From Candidatus Eiseniibacteriota bacterium (lineage in GTDB: Bacteria; Eisenbacteria; RBG-16-71-46; CAIMUX01), in NCBI GenBank assembly GCA_016712505.1, contig JADJQY010000013.1, positions 1-64,000 on the forward strand: 64,000 nt of DNA, written 5' to 3'. A program made the position numbers and the translations under genes. Shown one piece after another: positions 1 through 8,039 of the stretch; the stretch's first letter is position 1, and every line of letters begins with the position of its first letter. Below the pieces are notes generated by a model, which was given only the letters and a program-made list of their open reading frames with translations, had not been told where the DNA came from and searched no databases.

Positions 1-2
1 CG

Positions 3-167
3 AAAGACTCGATTCTGCTCTGGTCACTCTCGATGCATCGCCGGCACCGCCGAAGCTACGAGCTCGAGACCGTCGGCCGGAATGTGCTGCGCTTCCGCTC
101 CACCGGCGCGCTCCGCCGCTGGCTGCGCACCGTCGACGAGGCTCTCGCCGTCGGTCGCGCGAAATGA
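3..167 (+). CDS. C-terminal fragment of an unidentified protein, cut by the window edge
   Basis: An open frame runs from the first bases of the window to a TGA at 165-167 and gives about 54 residues rich in Arg and Leu, ending in AVGRAK. No start codon is visible inside the window, so this is the tail of a gene beginning upstream. I do not recognise the family. The reading frame is supported only by being open and by ending 75 bases before the next gene on the same strand. It could be a chance frame. Confidence 0.4.
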   Translation, partial: KDSILLWSLSMHRRHRRSYELETVGRNVLRFRSTGALRRWLRTVDEALAVGRAK

Positions 168-242
168 TGCCCTCCCCCGCGACGGATAGGGCGTACACTT
201 GACGGCACACGATTCCTGAACCACGGCGAACCTGCGCCTCGA

Positions 243-1508
243 GTGAGAGGACAGATGGGATCTCCTGATTCCAGATCGGACGAGCCCCCAGAACGAGGCT
301 CCCCCCTCGTGATCTCGCTCGCCCTCCTTCTGCTGCTGCTCCTGGACGCTCTGCTTCCCGCGGGACTGCTTCTTCGGTGGGCGTGCGGCCGCGCCTGTGC
401 GCAGGAGGTGTGCGCTCCCACCCTGGAGAACCTCCAGGAGTCGCTGCGCCCCGGCGAGCTGCTCTACGTCCTCGAGGCGGAGAACGAACCGCCGCGAATC
501 TGTGCCATGAGCCGCGGCGACGTGCGTGAGGCTGAGCTGTCCATCGGGAGGGACGCCTTGCGTGCCCGTGCCGAGCTGTTTCTCGCCTTGATGCGCGATC
601 CGGGACATCCGGCGGAGGCGGCCTTGCGGCGCGCGGTGGAGGACAGTGCGGCGCTTCGCCTGGGCGATCTCCTGCTTGCGCCGGTTGCCGACCTGCTGCG
701 TGAGCACCGTCTCCTCACCATTGCGGTCGAGGGATCTCTCCGCGAGCTCCCCTGGGGCACCCTCCGCTTTCGCCCGGAGGCCGCGCCGCAGGCGGAGTCG
801 CGCATGCTCCTCGACTGCGTGAACGCGCTCTCGATCACCCGCACCGCCGATCTGCTCGGAAGCCGGTCGGCCCCGGCGCAAGCGATCGGCGCGGTGGGAG
901 CGGTCGGCTACGAGGCGCCGCCACGCATCCTCCTCGAGCAGCGATCGCCGATCGCCCGCGCCTATCGCGGCGTCGATGTGCGTCCGGCGCGAGCGGATCT
1001 GCAACGGCTGATGCGGAGCCGCGGGTACGACCTGATGCAACTGGCGCCGACCGAGCAGCTCCGCCGCGAGCTGCCCTACCTGCGCTTTGGGATGCTGGGC
1101 AAGACTCCCCGCCTGGTCGTCCTGGCGAGCGAACCGGGAGTTGCCGCGGCACAGGCCGCGGGGGCGGCCCAGGGACTGATCGACGCCGGTGTTCCCACCG
1201 TTCTGACCGCCCTCTGGCCGGTCGATCCGTGGGTGGAGCAGCGATTCCTGTCCGGATTCTATGCCGCGCTCGCCGAAGGTCGGACGGCCGCCGAGGCGCT
1301 CACCGTCACCCAGCGGCTGCTCCGCGACGACGCCGCCACCCGCTCACCGGCCTTCTGGGGTGGGTTCGTGGCGTTCGGGGAGAGCGAGTCGGTGGTGGTG
1401 CTGCGCCCACGCGAGGTCGGTGTCTGGTGGCGGGCACTCCTGGCATCGCTGGCCCTGATCGGGGTCGCGCTCTACGCCTCCTGGCGCCGGAGGAACCCTC
1501 CCCTATGA
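243..1508 (+). CDS. Membrane-anchored CHAT-domain protein, catalytically degenerate
   Basis: 421 residues. A hydrophobic segment at about 22-46 acts as signal or anchor, a CHAT (caspase HetF associated with TPRs) domain fills about 60-385, and a second transmembrane helix at about 395-415 is followed by a basic tail. The CHAT fold is recognised by the core VLTALWPVD near 320 and the following FY-x-L-x-G-x(4)-EAL helix. Active CHAT proteases carry His in an xCHG motif and Cys in an LSACET-like motif. Here the matching stretches read YDLMQLAPTE (262-271) and LVVLASEPG (291-299), so neither catalytic residue is present. This suggests a pseudoprotease or scaffold, not a peptidase. The start is GTG 243; ATG 255 is an alternative and neither has a convincing Shine-Dalgarno site. 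The stop overlaps the next gene as ATGA, so the two are coupled. Confidence 0.8.
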   Translation: MRGQMGSPDSRSDEPPERGSPLVISLALLLLLLLDALLPAGLLLRWACGRACAQEVCAPTLENLQESLRPGELLYVLEAENEPPRICAMSRGDVREAELSIGRDALRARAELFLALMRDPGHPAEAALRRAVEDSAALRLGDLLLAPVADLLREHRLLTIAVEGSLRELPWGTLRFRPEAAPQAESRMLLDCVNALSITRTADLLGSRSAPAQAIGAVGAVGYEAPPRILLEQRSPIARAYRGVDVRPARADLQRLMRSRGYDLMQLAPTEQLRRELPYLRFGMLGKTPRLVVLASEPGVAAAQAAGAAQGLIDAGVPTVLTALWPVDPWVEQRFLSGFYAALAEGRTAAEALTVTQRLLRDDAATRSPAFWGGFVAFGESESVVVLRPREVGVWWRALLASLALIGVALYASWRRRNPPL

Positions 1509-1963
1509 CCCGCTCCGCCTGGATCGACCATGTGCGGCGCATCGACGAGCGCACTCCTGCCCTGGTCTGGGCACTGGCCATCCCGGCCGCGATCTCGATT
1601 GCGATCGCGCTCCTGGTGCAGGTCATTCCTCGACCACCACTCTCGAGCGTCATGCGCGGCTTCCGTCCCCAGGTCGCCGCGGGGGAGATCGTGCTCCGAG
1701 CGCCGCGGAAGCAAGGGGAGCATGCGGTGGGCCTCCGGTGGCACCGCGGGAGCGAGGTCGATCGCTACGAAATCCGGCTCTACGACGCCTGCCTGGATGA
1801 ACTCCAACGCTTCGACTCCGGGGCGGACTCCAGCTTCGTGCTTCGATCGACCGACCTCGGCGGGGCAGTGTCCGCCGGGCGTTTGGTCGCCTACCGGGTC
1901 ATCGGAAGCCTCGACGGCATCGAGTGCGCGGCGTCCCGGGTTGGGGTCCTGCGACTCCCCTGA
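1505..1963 (+). CDS. Small membrane-anchored protein coupled to the CHAT gene
   Basis: 152 residues starting at ATG 1505, which overlaps the TGA of the CHAT gene. One transmembrane helix lies at about 18-40, with a short cytosolic N-terminus and a roughly 110-residue soluble domain outside. That domain has a beta-sandwich look (V-x-L-R-W-H, YEIRLYDACLDEL, then a closing strand) resembling a fibronectin III or extracytoplasmic sensor domain. I do not recognise a named family. The four-base overlap implies translational coupling, and the topology matches the CHAT protein, so a membrane complex of the two is likely. The function is unknown. Confidence 0.7.
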   Translation: MTRSAWIDHVRRIDERTPALVWALAIPAAISIAIALLVQVIPRPPLSSVMRGFRPQVAAGEIVLRAPRKQGEHAVGLRWHRGSEVDRYEIRLYDACLDELQRFDSGADSSFVLRSTDLGGAVSAGRLVAYRVIGSLDGIECAASRVGVLRLP

Positions 1964-2061
1964 GCACCCGCCGACTGCCACCCCGCGTCTGCGTCCTTGC
2001 CCCTCGGGGCTGATCCGCCCTACCCTCACGGCCTATCGCTCTCGAAAAGGAGGTGCCTGCG

Positions 2062-3291
2062 ATGCGTTTCTTCCTGTCGGCGACGACCGCCGCATTCGGC
2101 CGAGTCGCCGCGGCTGCTTTGGTCATGACGCTTGCTCCGCTCGCCCTGACGCCCTTCGCACTGACCGGTTGCGGCGGGGGAGAGTCCAAAACCAGCCACG
2201 AGACGCCGGCGGCCAAGACGCCGGGAAGCGCCGACCACGCGGCATCTCCGGCTTCCGCGGAGGCGCTCCCGTTCAAGATCGGAGTGATGACCGGGACGGT
2301 CTCCCAGGGGGAGGATGAGTATCGCGGCGCCGAGCGGATGGCGAAGCGGTATGGCGACCGGGTCAAGACGGTCACCTACCCCGACAACTTCATGACCGAG
2401 CAGGAGACCACCATCGCGCAGCTTCTGAACCTGGCCTCCGATTCGGAGGTCAAGGCGATCGTCATCGACCAGGGCGTGCCGGGGACCATCGCGGCGATCA
2501 AGAAGGTGCGCGAGCAACGGCCGGAGATGATCTTCGTGGTCGGCAATCCGCACGAAGACCCGAACCAGATCAGCCAGTATGCGAACCTCTCCCTGATCAC
2601 CGATGACCTCAAGCGTGGCGAGACGATCATCGAGCTGGCCCACAAGATGGGAGCGAAGACCTTCGTCCACTACTCCTTCCCACGCCACATGAGTCAGGAG
2701 CTGTTGGCTCGGAGGAGGGACATCATGAGCACGACCTGCGAGAAGCTCGGGATGAAGTTCGTCTCGATCAATGCTCCCGATCCGACCGGTGACCAGGGGC
2801 TCCCGGGCGCGCAGAAGTTCATCCTGGAGGACGTGCCGCGGGAGATCTCGCAGTATGGCAAGGACACCGCGTTCTTCTCGACCAACTGCGGCATGCAGGA
2901 GCCGTTGATCCGCTCGGTGCTCGACAACGGCGGGATCTTCCCGGAGCAGTGCTGTCCGTCCCCGACGCACGGCTACCCGGGCGCGCTCGGCATCGCGGTC
3001 GCGGGAGAAGACGCCGGAGACATGACCCACATCCGGTCGGCCATCCAGGCCAAGGTCGCGGAGAAGGGGGAGTCCGGTCGCTTCGCCACCTGGCCGGTGT
3101 CGATCGGCATCGTGCTGATCGAGGCGGCGACCGAGCTGGCCAAGAAGGGGGTGACCGGCGAGATCAAGCTGACCGATGCGGCGGCGATCTCGGCCGAGAT
3201 CGAAAAGGCCGCCGGCGCCAGCGTCAAGATGCAGTCGTTCGAGGGGAAGGACAATTACTACATGGTCCTCCTCGAAAGCGTCATCTTCTAG
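2062..3291 (+). CDS. DUF3798 family lipoprotein
   Basis: 409 residues. The start is ATG 2062 because AAAGGAGG sits 10-17 bases upstream; the in-frame GTG at 2053 lies inside that ribosome site. A signal peptide ends in a lipobox (ALTGC, Cys37), followed by a low-complexity Ala/Pro linker to about 70, then a full DUF3798 domain. This domain resembles periplasmic substrate-binding folds: KIGVMTGTVSQ, VTYPDNFM, a FVHYSFPRHM block and PEQCCPSP are typical. The family is best known from Firmicutes, where its ligand is unknown. The protein is probably an outer- or inner-membrane-tethered binding protein. No transport permease or ATPase is adjacent, so a transport role is not supported by context. 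Confidence 0.85.
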   Translation: MRFFLSATTAAFGRVAAAALVMTLAPLALTPFALTGCGGGESKTSHETPAAKTPGSADHAASPASAEALPFKIGVMTGTVSQGEDEYRGAERMAKRYGDRVKTVTYPDNFMTEQETTIAQLLNLASDSEVKAIVIDQGVPGTIAAIKKVREQRPEMIFVVGNPHEDPNQISQYANLSLITDDLKRGETIIELAHKMGAKTFVHYSFPRHMSQELLARRRDIMSTTCEKLGMKFVSINAPDPTGDQGLPGAQKFILEDVPREISQYGKDTAFFSTNCGMQEPLIRSVLDNGGIFPEQCCPSPTHGYPGALGIAVAGEDAGDMTHIRSAIQAKVAEKGESGRFATWPVSIGIVLIEAATELAKKGVTGEIKLTDAAAISAEIEKAAGASVKMQSFEGKDNYYMVLLESVIF

Positions 3292-3329
3292 CCACCGGTG
3301 CGAACGCCCGGGGATCTCAGGTTCCAGCG

Positions 3330-4307
3330 TTGAGCGGCTCGAGCTGGGATCCGGTCGAATTCGGTCGGCGCTCCGCGGCCTACTGGACCGCGGAGCGCAC
3401 GGCCAAGATCACCGGGGGGAAGAAGTACGCGATCCTGCCGTCCGAGGGGGCGGTCTTGCTCCGTGCCCTCGGCCTCCTGAACGCCGATGCCTCGATGTCG
3501 GCCGATGCTGTGCGGAAGTACGGCCAGATCAATCACCTCGTCGCGCTGCTCGAACCGCTGCTCCAGGAGTTGATGGGGCGCTTCCCCAGGGTCGTGATCC
3601 TGGATGCCGGATGCGGCAGTTCCTACCTCTCGTTTCTCCTGGCCTATCTGTTCCAGCAACGCTGGCAGCACGCCGCGGAGATCATCGGCGTCGATTCCAA
3701 CCCACGCCTGATCGAGAAGTGTGCCGAGCGGGCCCGGTTGGCAGGCGTGGACCGATCGGTGCGCTTCCAGACTGCGGAGCTTTCCCATCTCCAGTGGAGC
3801 GGGTTGGTCGGATCGACCGACGATCCCGGAGCGGGTCCGCTCCGACCCCACCTCGTCGTGGCGCTTCACGCCTGTGACACCGCGACCGACCATGCCCTGG
3901 CCTTCGCCATCGCCCAGCGCACCGATTGCATCGCGGTTGCCCCGTGCTGCCAGGCGGAACTCGCCCGCGCGTGGGCCGCCTTGGCCGAGGCGAAGACCCC
4001 CGGACCGCTCGGCCCGATCTGGCGGGCCGCGCATCTCCGTCGCCAGGTCGCGGCCGAGATCACCGACACTCTCCGAATGCTGCTGCTGCGCGGCGCCGGT
4101 TACGAGGTGACCACCACCGAGTTCGTCCCCTCGACCCACACCCCGAAGAACACCCTGCTTCGCGCCATCCGCCGGGGCAACTATCTGGAAGATGCCCTCA
4201 GTGAGTACCGCGCCCTGCGCGACGCCACCGGCGGTGCACCGATCGCCCTCGAGCAGCTCCTGCCGCAGGAGCACCGGGCGCGGCTGGGGCGCCCGACGCC
4301 TCGTTAG
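3330..4307 (+). CDS. SAM-dependent methyltransferase, Methyltransf_32 type
   Basis: About 325 residues in a class I Rossmann methyltransferase fold. SAM motif I reads VVILDAGCGSS at about 88-98, followed by IGVDSNPRLIEKC. The VALHACDTATDHA block near 177 and VAPCCQ near 204 are hallmarks of the Methyltransf_32 (GSTCD/Trm13-like) family, whose substrates are mostly unknown in bacteria and may be RNA. The frame is open far upstream into the previous gene. The best start is TTG 3330, just after the DUF3798 stop, although its ribosome site is weak and the true start could differ by a few codons. Its stop overlaps the convergent SDR stop by four bases. Confidence 0.8.
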   Translation: MSGSSWDPVEFGRRSAAYWTAERTAKITGGKKYAILPSEGAVLLRALGLLNADASMSADAVRKYGQINHLVALLEPLLQELMGRFPRVVILDAGCGSSYLSFLLAYLFQQRWQHAAEIIGVDSNPRLIEKCAERARLAGVDRSVRFQTAELSHLQWSGLVGSTDDPGAGPLRPHLVVALHACDTATDHALAFAIAQRTDCIAVAPCCQAELARAWAALAEAKTPGPLGPIWRAAHLRRQVAAEITDTLRMLLLRGAGYEVTTTEFVPSTHTPKNTLLRAIRRGNYLEDALSEYRALRDATGGAPIALEQLLPQEHRARLGRPTPR

Positions 4308-5008
4308 GCCCCCGGGATGGTGAGCGACTTCCCGTTGTCCTTCGCCCCTAGTTGCAGCAGGAAGGGTACAGCCCGCTCGGCCCAGCGGTCGGGTTTGGGG
4401 TAGGACGAGGCGCCGCCGCCGAAGCAGGAGTCGAGCATTGCGGTGTGGATCACGCCCGGATTGAGCGCCACCGAGGCGAGCCCGCGCGGCAGTTCCTGGG
4501 CAAGGGAGCGGCTCAGGCCCTCGATCCCCCACTTGGTGGTGCAGTACGGGGCGACCTGCGGCGAGGTGGAGCGGCCCCAGCCGGAGCTGAAGTTGACGAT
4601 GACCCCACGCCCGCGGGCGATCATCGACGGGACGAAGTGACGGATGGTGTTGGCCGTGCCCTTCAGGTTGACGTCGATCACCGGGTCGAACTCGCACGCC
4701 GGGATCTCCCAGAGGGGAGCGTTGCGGTTGATGAGGGCGGCGTTATTGAGCAGCAGGTCGGGCGGACCGAAACGGTCGACCGTCGCGATCGCCCACTCCC
4801 GCACCGCGTCGTCGTCGCTCACCGAAATGGGGGCGAGCAGGCTGTGATCGCTGAGCCGGGTGCGCAGCAGATCGAGCGCCTGCTGGTCACGGCCGCACCC
4901 TGAGACCCGGTGTCCCAGGCGGGCGAGAGCTTCGATCAGGGCGAGGCCGAGTCCGCGCGTGACTCCGGTGATGACGATGGTCCGCTCTGCTCCCTCGCTG
5001 CTCCGCAC
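4304..5008 (-). CDS. Short-chain dehydrogenase/reductase
   Basis: 234 residues, the normal size for a classical SDR. The NAD(P)-binding motif TGVTRGLG is at 14-21, NNAA follows the beta4 strand, and the active site has a Ser-rich strand with YCTTK giving Tyr155 and Lys159. It starts at GTG 5008, preceded by GGAGGAG at good spacing. The frame stays open upstream into the opposite-strand FG-GAP gene but that is a shadow. It is convergent with the methyltransferase, sharing a TTAG overlap of the stops. The substrate cannot be predicted; the C-terminal half (MLDSCFGGG) suggests a cytosolic oxidoreductase of small alcohols or carbonyls. Confidence 0.88.
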   Translation of the reverse strand: MRSSEGAERTIVITGVTRGLGLALIEALARLGHRVSGCGRDQQALDLLRTRLSDHSLLAPISVSDDDAVREWAIATVDRFGPPDLLLNNAALINRNAPLWEIPACEFDPVIDVNLKGTANTIRHFVPSMIARGRGVIVNFSSGWGRSTSPQVAPYCTTKWGIEGLSRSLAQELPRGLASVALNPGVIHTAMLDSCFGGGASSYPKPDRWAERAVPFLLQLGAKDNGKSLTIPGA

Positions 5009-5098
5009 CAGGGCTCCTCCCTCCGTCTGGTCTCTGCTGCGCCTCTCTGCTAGGCTCTTCCGCACCGCGCCAGCATCCACCGTAGCACAGGAGGCACC

Positions 5099-6841
5099 AT
5101 GCATTCGTTCACCCCCAGGACTCTGGGCGCAGCGCTCGCCGCCACGTTGTGCGCTCTCTCCGTCGGGACGGGCCAGGCGCCGCTCGGCGTCACCTCGACG
5201 AACCAGGGACGCTACCAGCTCGCGGTGCCGGTCACGCTCAACACGGTGCAGGTGACCTTCAACCAGATGCTTCAGACGCCGCCCGCCGGGGCGGTGCGAG
5301 TGGCCGGCTCGATGTCGGGCCTGCATGGAGGATTCGTCACCATCCAGGACAACGTCCTCACCTGGCACAACCTCTCCGAGCCGTTCCTCGCCGGGGAGAT
5401 GGTGGTGTTGAATCTCCGCAGCGACATCCAAGGGGTGACAAACGAATCGCTGAGCGGTGGGTTCTATCGCGCGTTTACCATCGCGAGCGCGCCCGCGGCC
5501 ATGAGCTGGTCCGCGCGCCAGGAGTGGGAGGCTTCCGATATCCCCTACTTCCTGCACGGCGGTGACCTCGACAACGACGGCATCGTGGACCTCGCCGCGC
5601 CCAATGAGGGAACCGATGACGTGTCGATCTTCCTCAACCCGGGAGCCGGCTTCTTCTCCTCCCACACCGAGTACGGGGTGGGCGACAAGCCGTCCTCGAT
5701 TTTCGGGGAGGACTTCGACAACGACGGTGACCAGGACCTGGCCACGGCCGACATCGACTCCGGTACCATGACGGTGCTGCGAAACAACGGCGACGGCACG
5801 TTCCAACCAGGGATCACCTACGAGGCCGGGCTCCAGTGTCGCCAGATCCACGGCGGCGACTTCGATGGCGACAACGACATCGACCTCGCGACCACCGATC
5901 ATCTCGGCGACCGCGTCTTCATCTGGGTGAACAACGGTTCCGGGAGCTTCTTCGGGATCGAGTTCGGCCAGGTGTCGAACGGGCCGTTCGCCATCCGCTG
6001 CGGCGACCTGTCGGGAGACGGCCATTGCGACATCGCCGTCGCCTGCCAGGATGCCGACAGCCTCACCGTGCTGACCAACAACGGCGTGGGGCAGTTCAGC
6101 CGGACCGGCACCTTCCGGATCGCCGATCTCCCCTGGTGCCTCAACTTGAACGACTTCGACGGTGACGGCGACGCCGACCTCGTCTCGGTGGCGTCGTTTT
6201 CCAACCGGATCCTGGTCCTGATCAACGACGGCACCGGGGCCTTCCCGACCCGCAATCTTTCCGCCACCGGTTCGTTCCCCCTCGGGGTCTATTGCGCGGA
6301 CCTGGACGGAGACGGCGACATCGACGCCACTTCTTCGAACTACAGCGGCGGTACGGTCGGCGTCTATCGGAACAACGGCGCCGGCGTGCTCACCCTGCAG
6401 AGCACGCTGCCCTGCCAGATCTCCGGCTCCTATACCTGGGCGCACGATCTCGACGGCGACAACGACCTCGACCTCTCGGTGATCGACGAGGAGGCGGACA
6501 AGCTCTTCATCTGGTACAACGGCGCGGTGCCGACCGCGGTGGAAGAGCCGCTCGGGGAGGCGATGCTATCTTTGGCCGTCTCGCCGCAACCTGTCCACCT
6601 TGGACAGAGTGTCGAGATCAAGTTTCGTGGCGCGGGCCCAGGCCCCGCTGTCGCCGACATCCTTGGAGTCGATGGGCGGCTCGTTCGGACCCTCTGGTCC
6701 GGTTCCGTGGGTGAGGCCGATCTTCGGCTGACCTGGGATGGAACCGATCAGGCAGGCAGAGTGGTTTCAGCGGGCCGGTACTTCGCAAGGATCTCCAGCG
6801 GGGTTCGCTATGCCGCACGTGGCATCACGGTGCTACACTGA
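5099..6841 (+). CDS. Secreted FG-GAP/VCBS repeat protein with FlgD-like sorting domain
   Basis: 580 residues, ATG 5099 preceded by AGGAGG. A signal peptide covers about 1-27. A beta-rich Ig-like N-terminal domain (about 30-130) precedes roughly seven FG-GAP/VCBS blades with calcium-type loops such as DLDNDGIVDLA, DFDNDGDQDLA and DLDGDGDID. These would form a seven-bladed beta-propeller like that of integrin alpha chains. The last 85 residues form a FlgD-like Ig fold (WDGTDQAGRVVSAGRYFARI), the C-terminal domain used as a type IX-like sorting signal in many FCB-group bacteria. The protein is therefore expected at the cell surface or outside, probably in adhesion. It is monocistronic, with the SDR gene divergent. 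Confidence 0.85.
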   Translation: MHSFTPRTLGAALAATLCALSVGTGQAPLGVTSTNQGRYQLAVPVTLNTVQVTFNQMLQTPPAGAVRVAGSMSGLHGGFVTIQDNVLTWHNLSEPFLAGEMVVLNLRSDIQGVTNESLSGGFYRAFTIASAPAAMSWSARQEWEASDIPYFLHGGDLDNDGIVDLAAPNEGTDDVSIFLNPGAGFFSSHTEYGVGDKPSSIFGEDFDNDGDQDLATADIDSGTMTVLRNNGDGTFQPGITYEAGLQCRQIHGGDFDGDNDIDLATTDHLGDRVFIWVNNGSGSFFGIEFGQVSNGPFAIRCGDLSGDGHCDIAVACQDADSLTVLTNNGVGQFSRTGTFRIADLPWCLNLNDFDGDGDADLVSVASFSNRILVLINDGTGAFPTRNLSATGSFPLGVYCADLDGDGDIDATSSNYSGGTVGVYRNNGAGVLTLQSTLPCQISGSYTWAHDLDGDNDLDLSVIDEEADKLFIWYNGAVPTAVEEPLGEAMLSLAVSPQPVHLGQSVEIKFRGAGPGPAVADILGVDGRLVRTLWSGSVGEADLRLTWDGTDQAGRVVSAGRYFARISSGVRYAARGITVLH

Positions 6842-6958
6842 TGTGACCGATCCGCCTCGCGGTGAATGAAGTGCAGCATCGCGTAGTCGATCGCTGCGCG
6901 GCTCGCAGGTTAGGAGAATCCAATCAATCACGCAGTCGAGTGTAGAGGAGGGAGACCA

Positions 6959-7189
6959 ATGCAAGATCCAGCCAAGCGAGTCTTCTCCGATGCACTGAGG
7001 CTCCCGATCCCCGAGCGCGCGGAGCTTGCCGCGGAGCTGCTCGCCAGCCTGGATGGGGAGGCGGACCCGGATGTCGAGGCGGCGTGGGCAGATGAGATTC
7101 AGCGCCGCATCGCCCGAATCGAGTCCGGCTCAGCGTTTGCGCGGCCGTGGCCGGCTGTTCGCGAGGAGTTGGATCGTACGGAGCGATGA
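6959..7189 (+). CDS. Addiction-module antitoxin, Unstab_antitox family
   Basis: 76 residues. The sequence matches the short helical antitoxin family PF09720, in which an N-terminal segment (LRLPIPERAELAAELLASLD) precedes a conserved acidic helix and a W-A-D-E-I-x-R-R motif near 40-50. GAGGAGGGAG lies seven bases before the ATG. The stop overlaps the start of the toxin gene as ATGA, the usual arrangement of parDE/relBE-like pairs. The antitoxin is intact, whereas its partner is interrupted. The 117-base gap upstream should hold its promoter; I could not pick a clear operator. Confidence 0.85.
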   Translation: MQDPAKRVFSDALRLPIPERAELAAELLASLDGEADPDVEAAWADEIQRRIARIESGSAFARPWPAVREELDRTER

Positions 7190-7515
7190 GCCGACGGATT
7201 CTGGTACTCGATGAAGCGGCGGCGGAACTCGAGAGCAGCCGCGCTTGGTACGAGGCTCAACGAGAGGGGCTCGGACGAGAGTTTGTGACGGCGATTCGAA
7301 ACGCGATCGATGCGCTGGGCACCCCTCCGAGTCCATCGTGTCCCGTTCTGGGGGTTCCGCCAAATGGCCTCGCTCGGGCCATCATGGAGCGCCGATTTCC
7401 GTTCTAGGTCGTGTTTCTGGAACGCCACGAGGAGAGCTGGGTCGTGGCGGTCGCCCATCAGTGCCGGAAGCCCGGATACTGGCGCGATCGGACCATGGGG
7501 CCTCCCAGCCGATGA
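7186..7515 (+). pseudogene. RelE/ParE-family toxin interrupted by an in-frame amber codon
   Basis: Starting at ATG 7186, 73 codons encode the first two-thirds of a ParE/RelE toxin (DEAAAELESSRAWYEAQ, then ERRFPF). A TAG follows at 7405-7407. Reading on in the same frame gives VVFLERHEESW and then VAVAHQCRKPGYWRDR, which is the conserved C-terminal strand and tail of these toxins, ending at TGA 7513-7515. The reading frame is thus undamaged apart from one stop codon, giving a family-typical 109 residues in total. The product made from this allele would lack the last beta strands and the catalytic C-terminal basic residues, so it is probably inactive. A sequencing error or stop-codon suppression is the alternative. 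Confidence 0.8.
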
Positions 7516-7663
7516 CCCGACTTGGAACAATGGCCACAGGCCCGGGGGCGGCATAGAGTCCGCGCTAGGCTCGGCTCGAATTCGGCCCGTCCGGAGCGGG
7601 CGGGGGAACTCAAGATGTCGATTCAGGCTGCCGATCGCGGGGGGAAGAGGAGGAACTCTACCC

Positions 7664-8002
7664 ATGCCGCTCGTACACGACTCGGTCTGGATCCACCTGC
7701 TCCGCGAGGGGGACTTCGAGACGTTCAATCAGCGCGCGCAGAATGCCCCGCCCGACCTGGCCAACAGCGACTTGCGGTTGGTCGACCTCCGGTTCGCGGA
7801 TCTCAGTCGCGCCAACTTGCTCGGAGCGTACCTGCGCAACGCCGATCTGCGCGGCGTGGACCTGAGGGACGCCCAGATGGACGGCGCGAGTCTGCACGGG
7901 GCCCGGATCAGTGGCGCCTACTTCCCGGGGGACATCGCGCCCGACGAGATTCGGCTCTCGGTCGAACACGGCACACGACTCCGCGCGCGCAAAGCGGCCT
8001 GA
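7664..8002 (+). CDS. Pentapeptide-repeat protein
   Basis: 112 residues from ATG 7664, with AGGAGGAAC just upstream. After a short N-terminal segment, about ten pentapeptide repeats of the A(D/N)LXX type run from about 33 to 82 (for example LRFADLSRANLLGAYLRNAD). They would form a right-handed quadrilateral beta-helix of two to three turns. A short acidic and basic tail follows. There is no signal peptide, so it is cytosolic. Larger pentapeptide proteins can mimic DNA and protect gyrase, but this one is too short to infer that role. It follows the disrupted toxin gene after 148 bases and precedes tam by 37 bases. Confidence 0.78.
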   Translation: MPLVHDSVWIHLLREGDFETFNQRAQNAPPDLANSDLRLVDLRFADLSRANLLGAYLRNADLRGVDLRDAQMDGASLHGARISGAYFPGDIAPDEIRLSVEHGTRLRARKAA

Positions 8003-8039
8003 GTTCGCGCCTCACGCGCCGCCTCCAGGTGGGTGGCGC

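Noticed and set aside
4304..6445. SDR extended upstream to 713 residues
   Set aside because: The extension is antisense to the FG-GAP gene and a GTG with a good ribosome site stands exactly at the normal SDR N-terminus.
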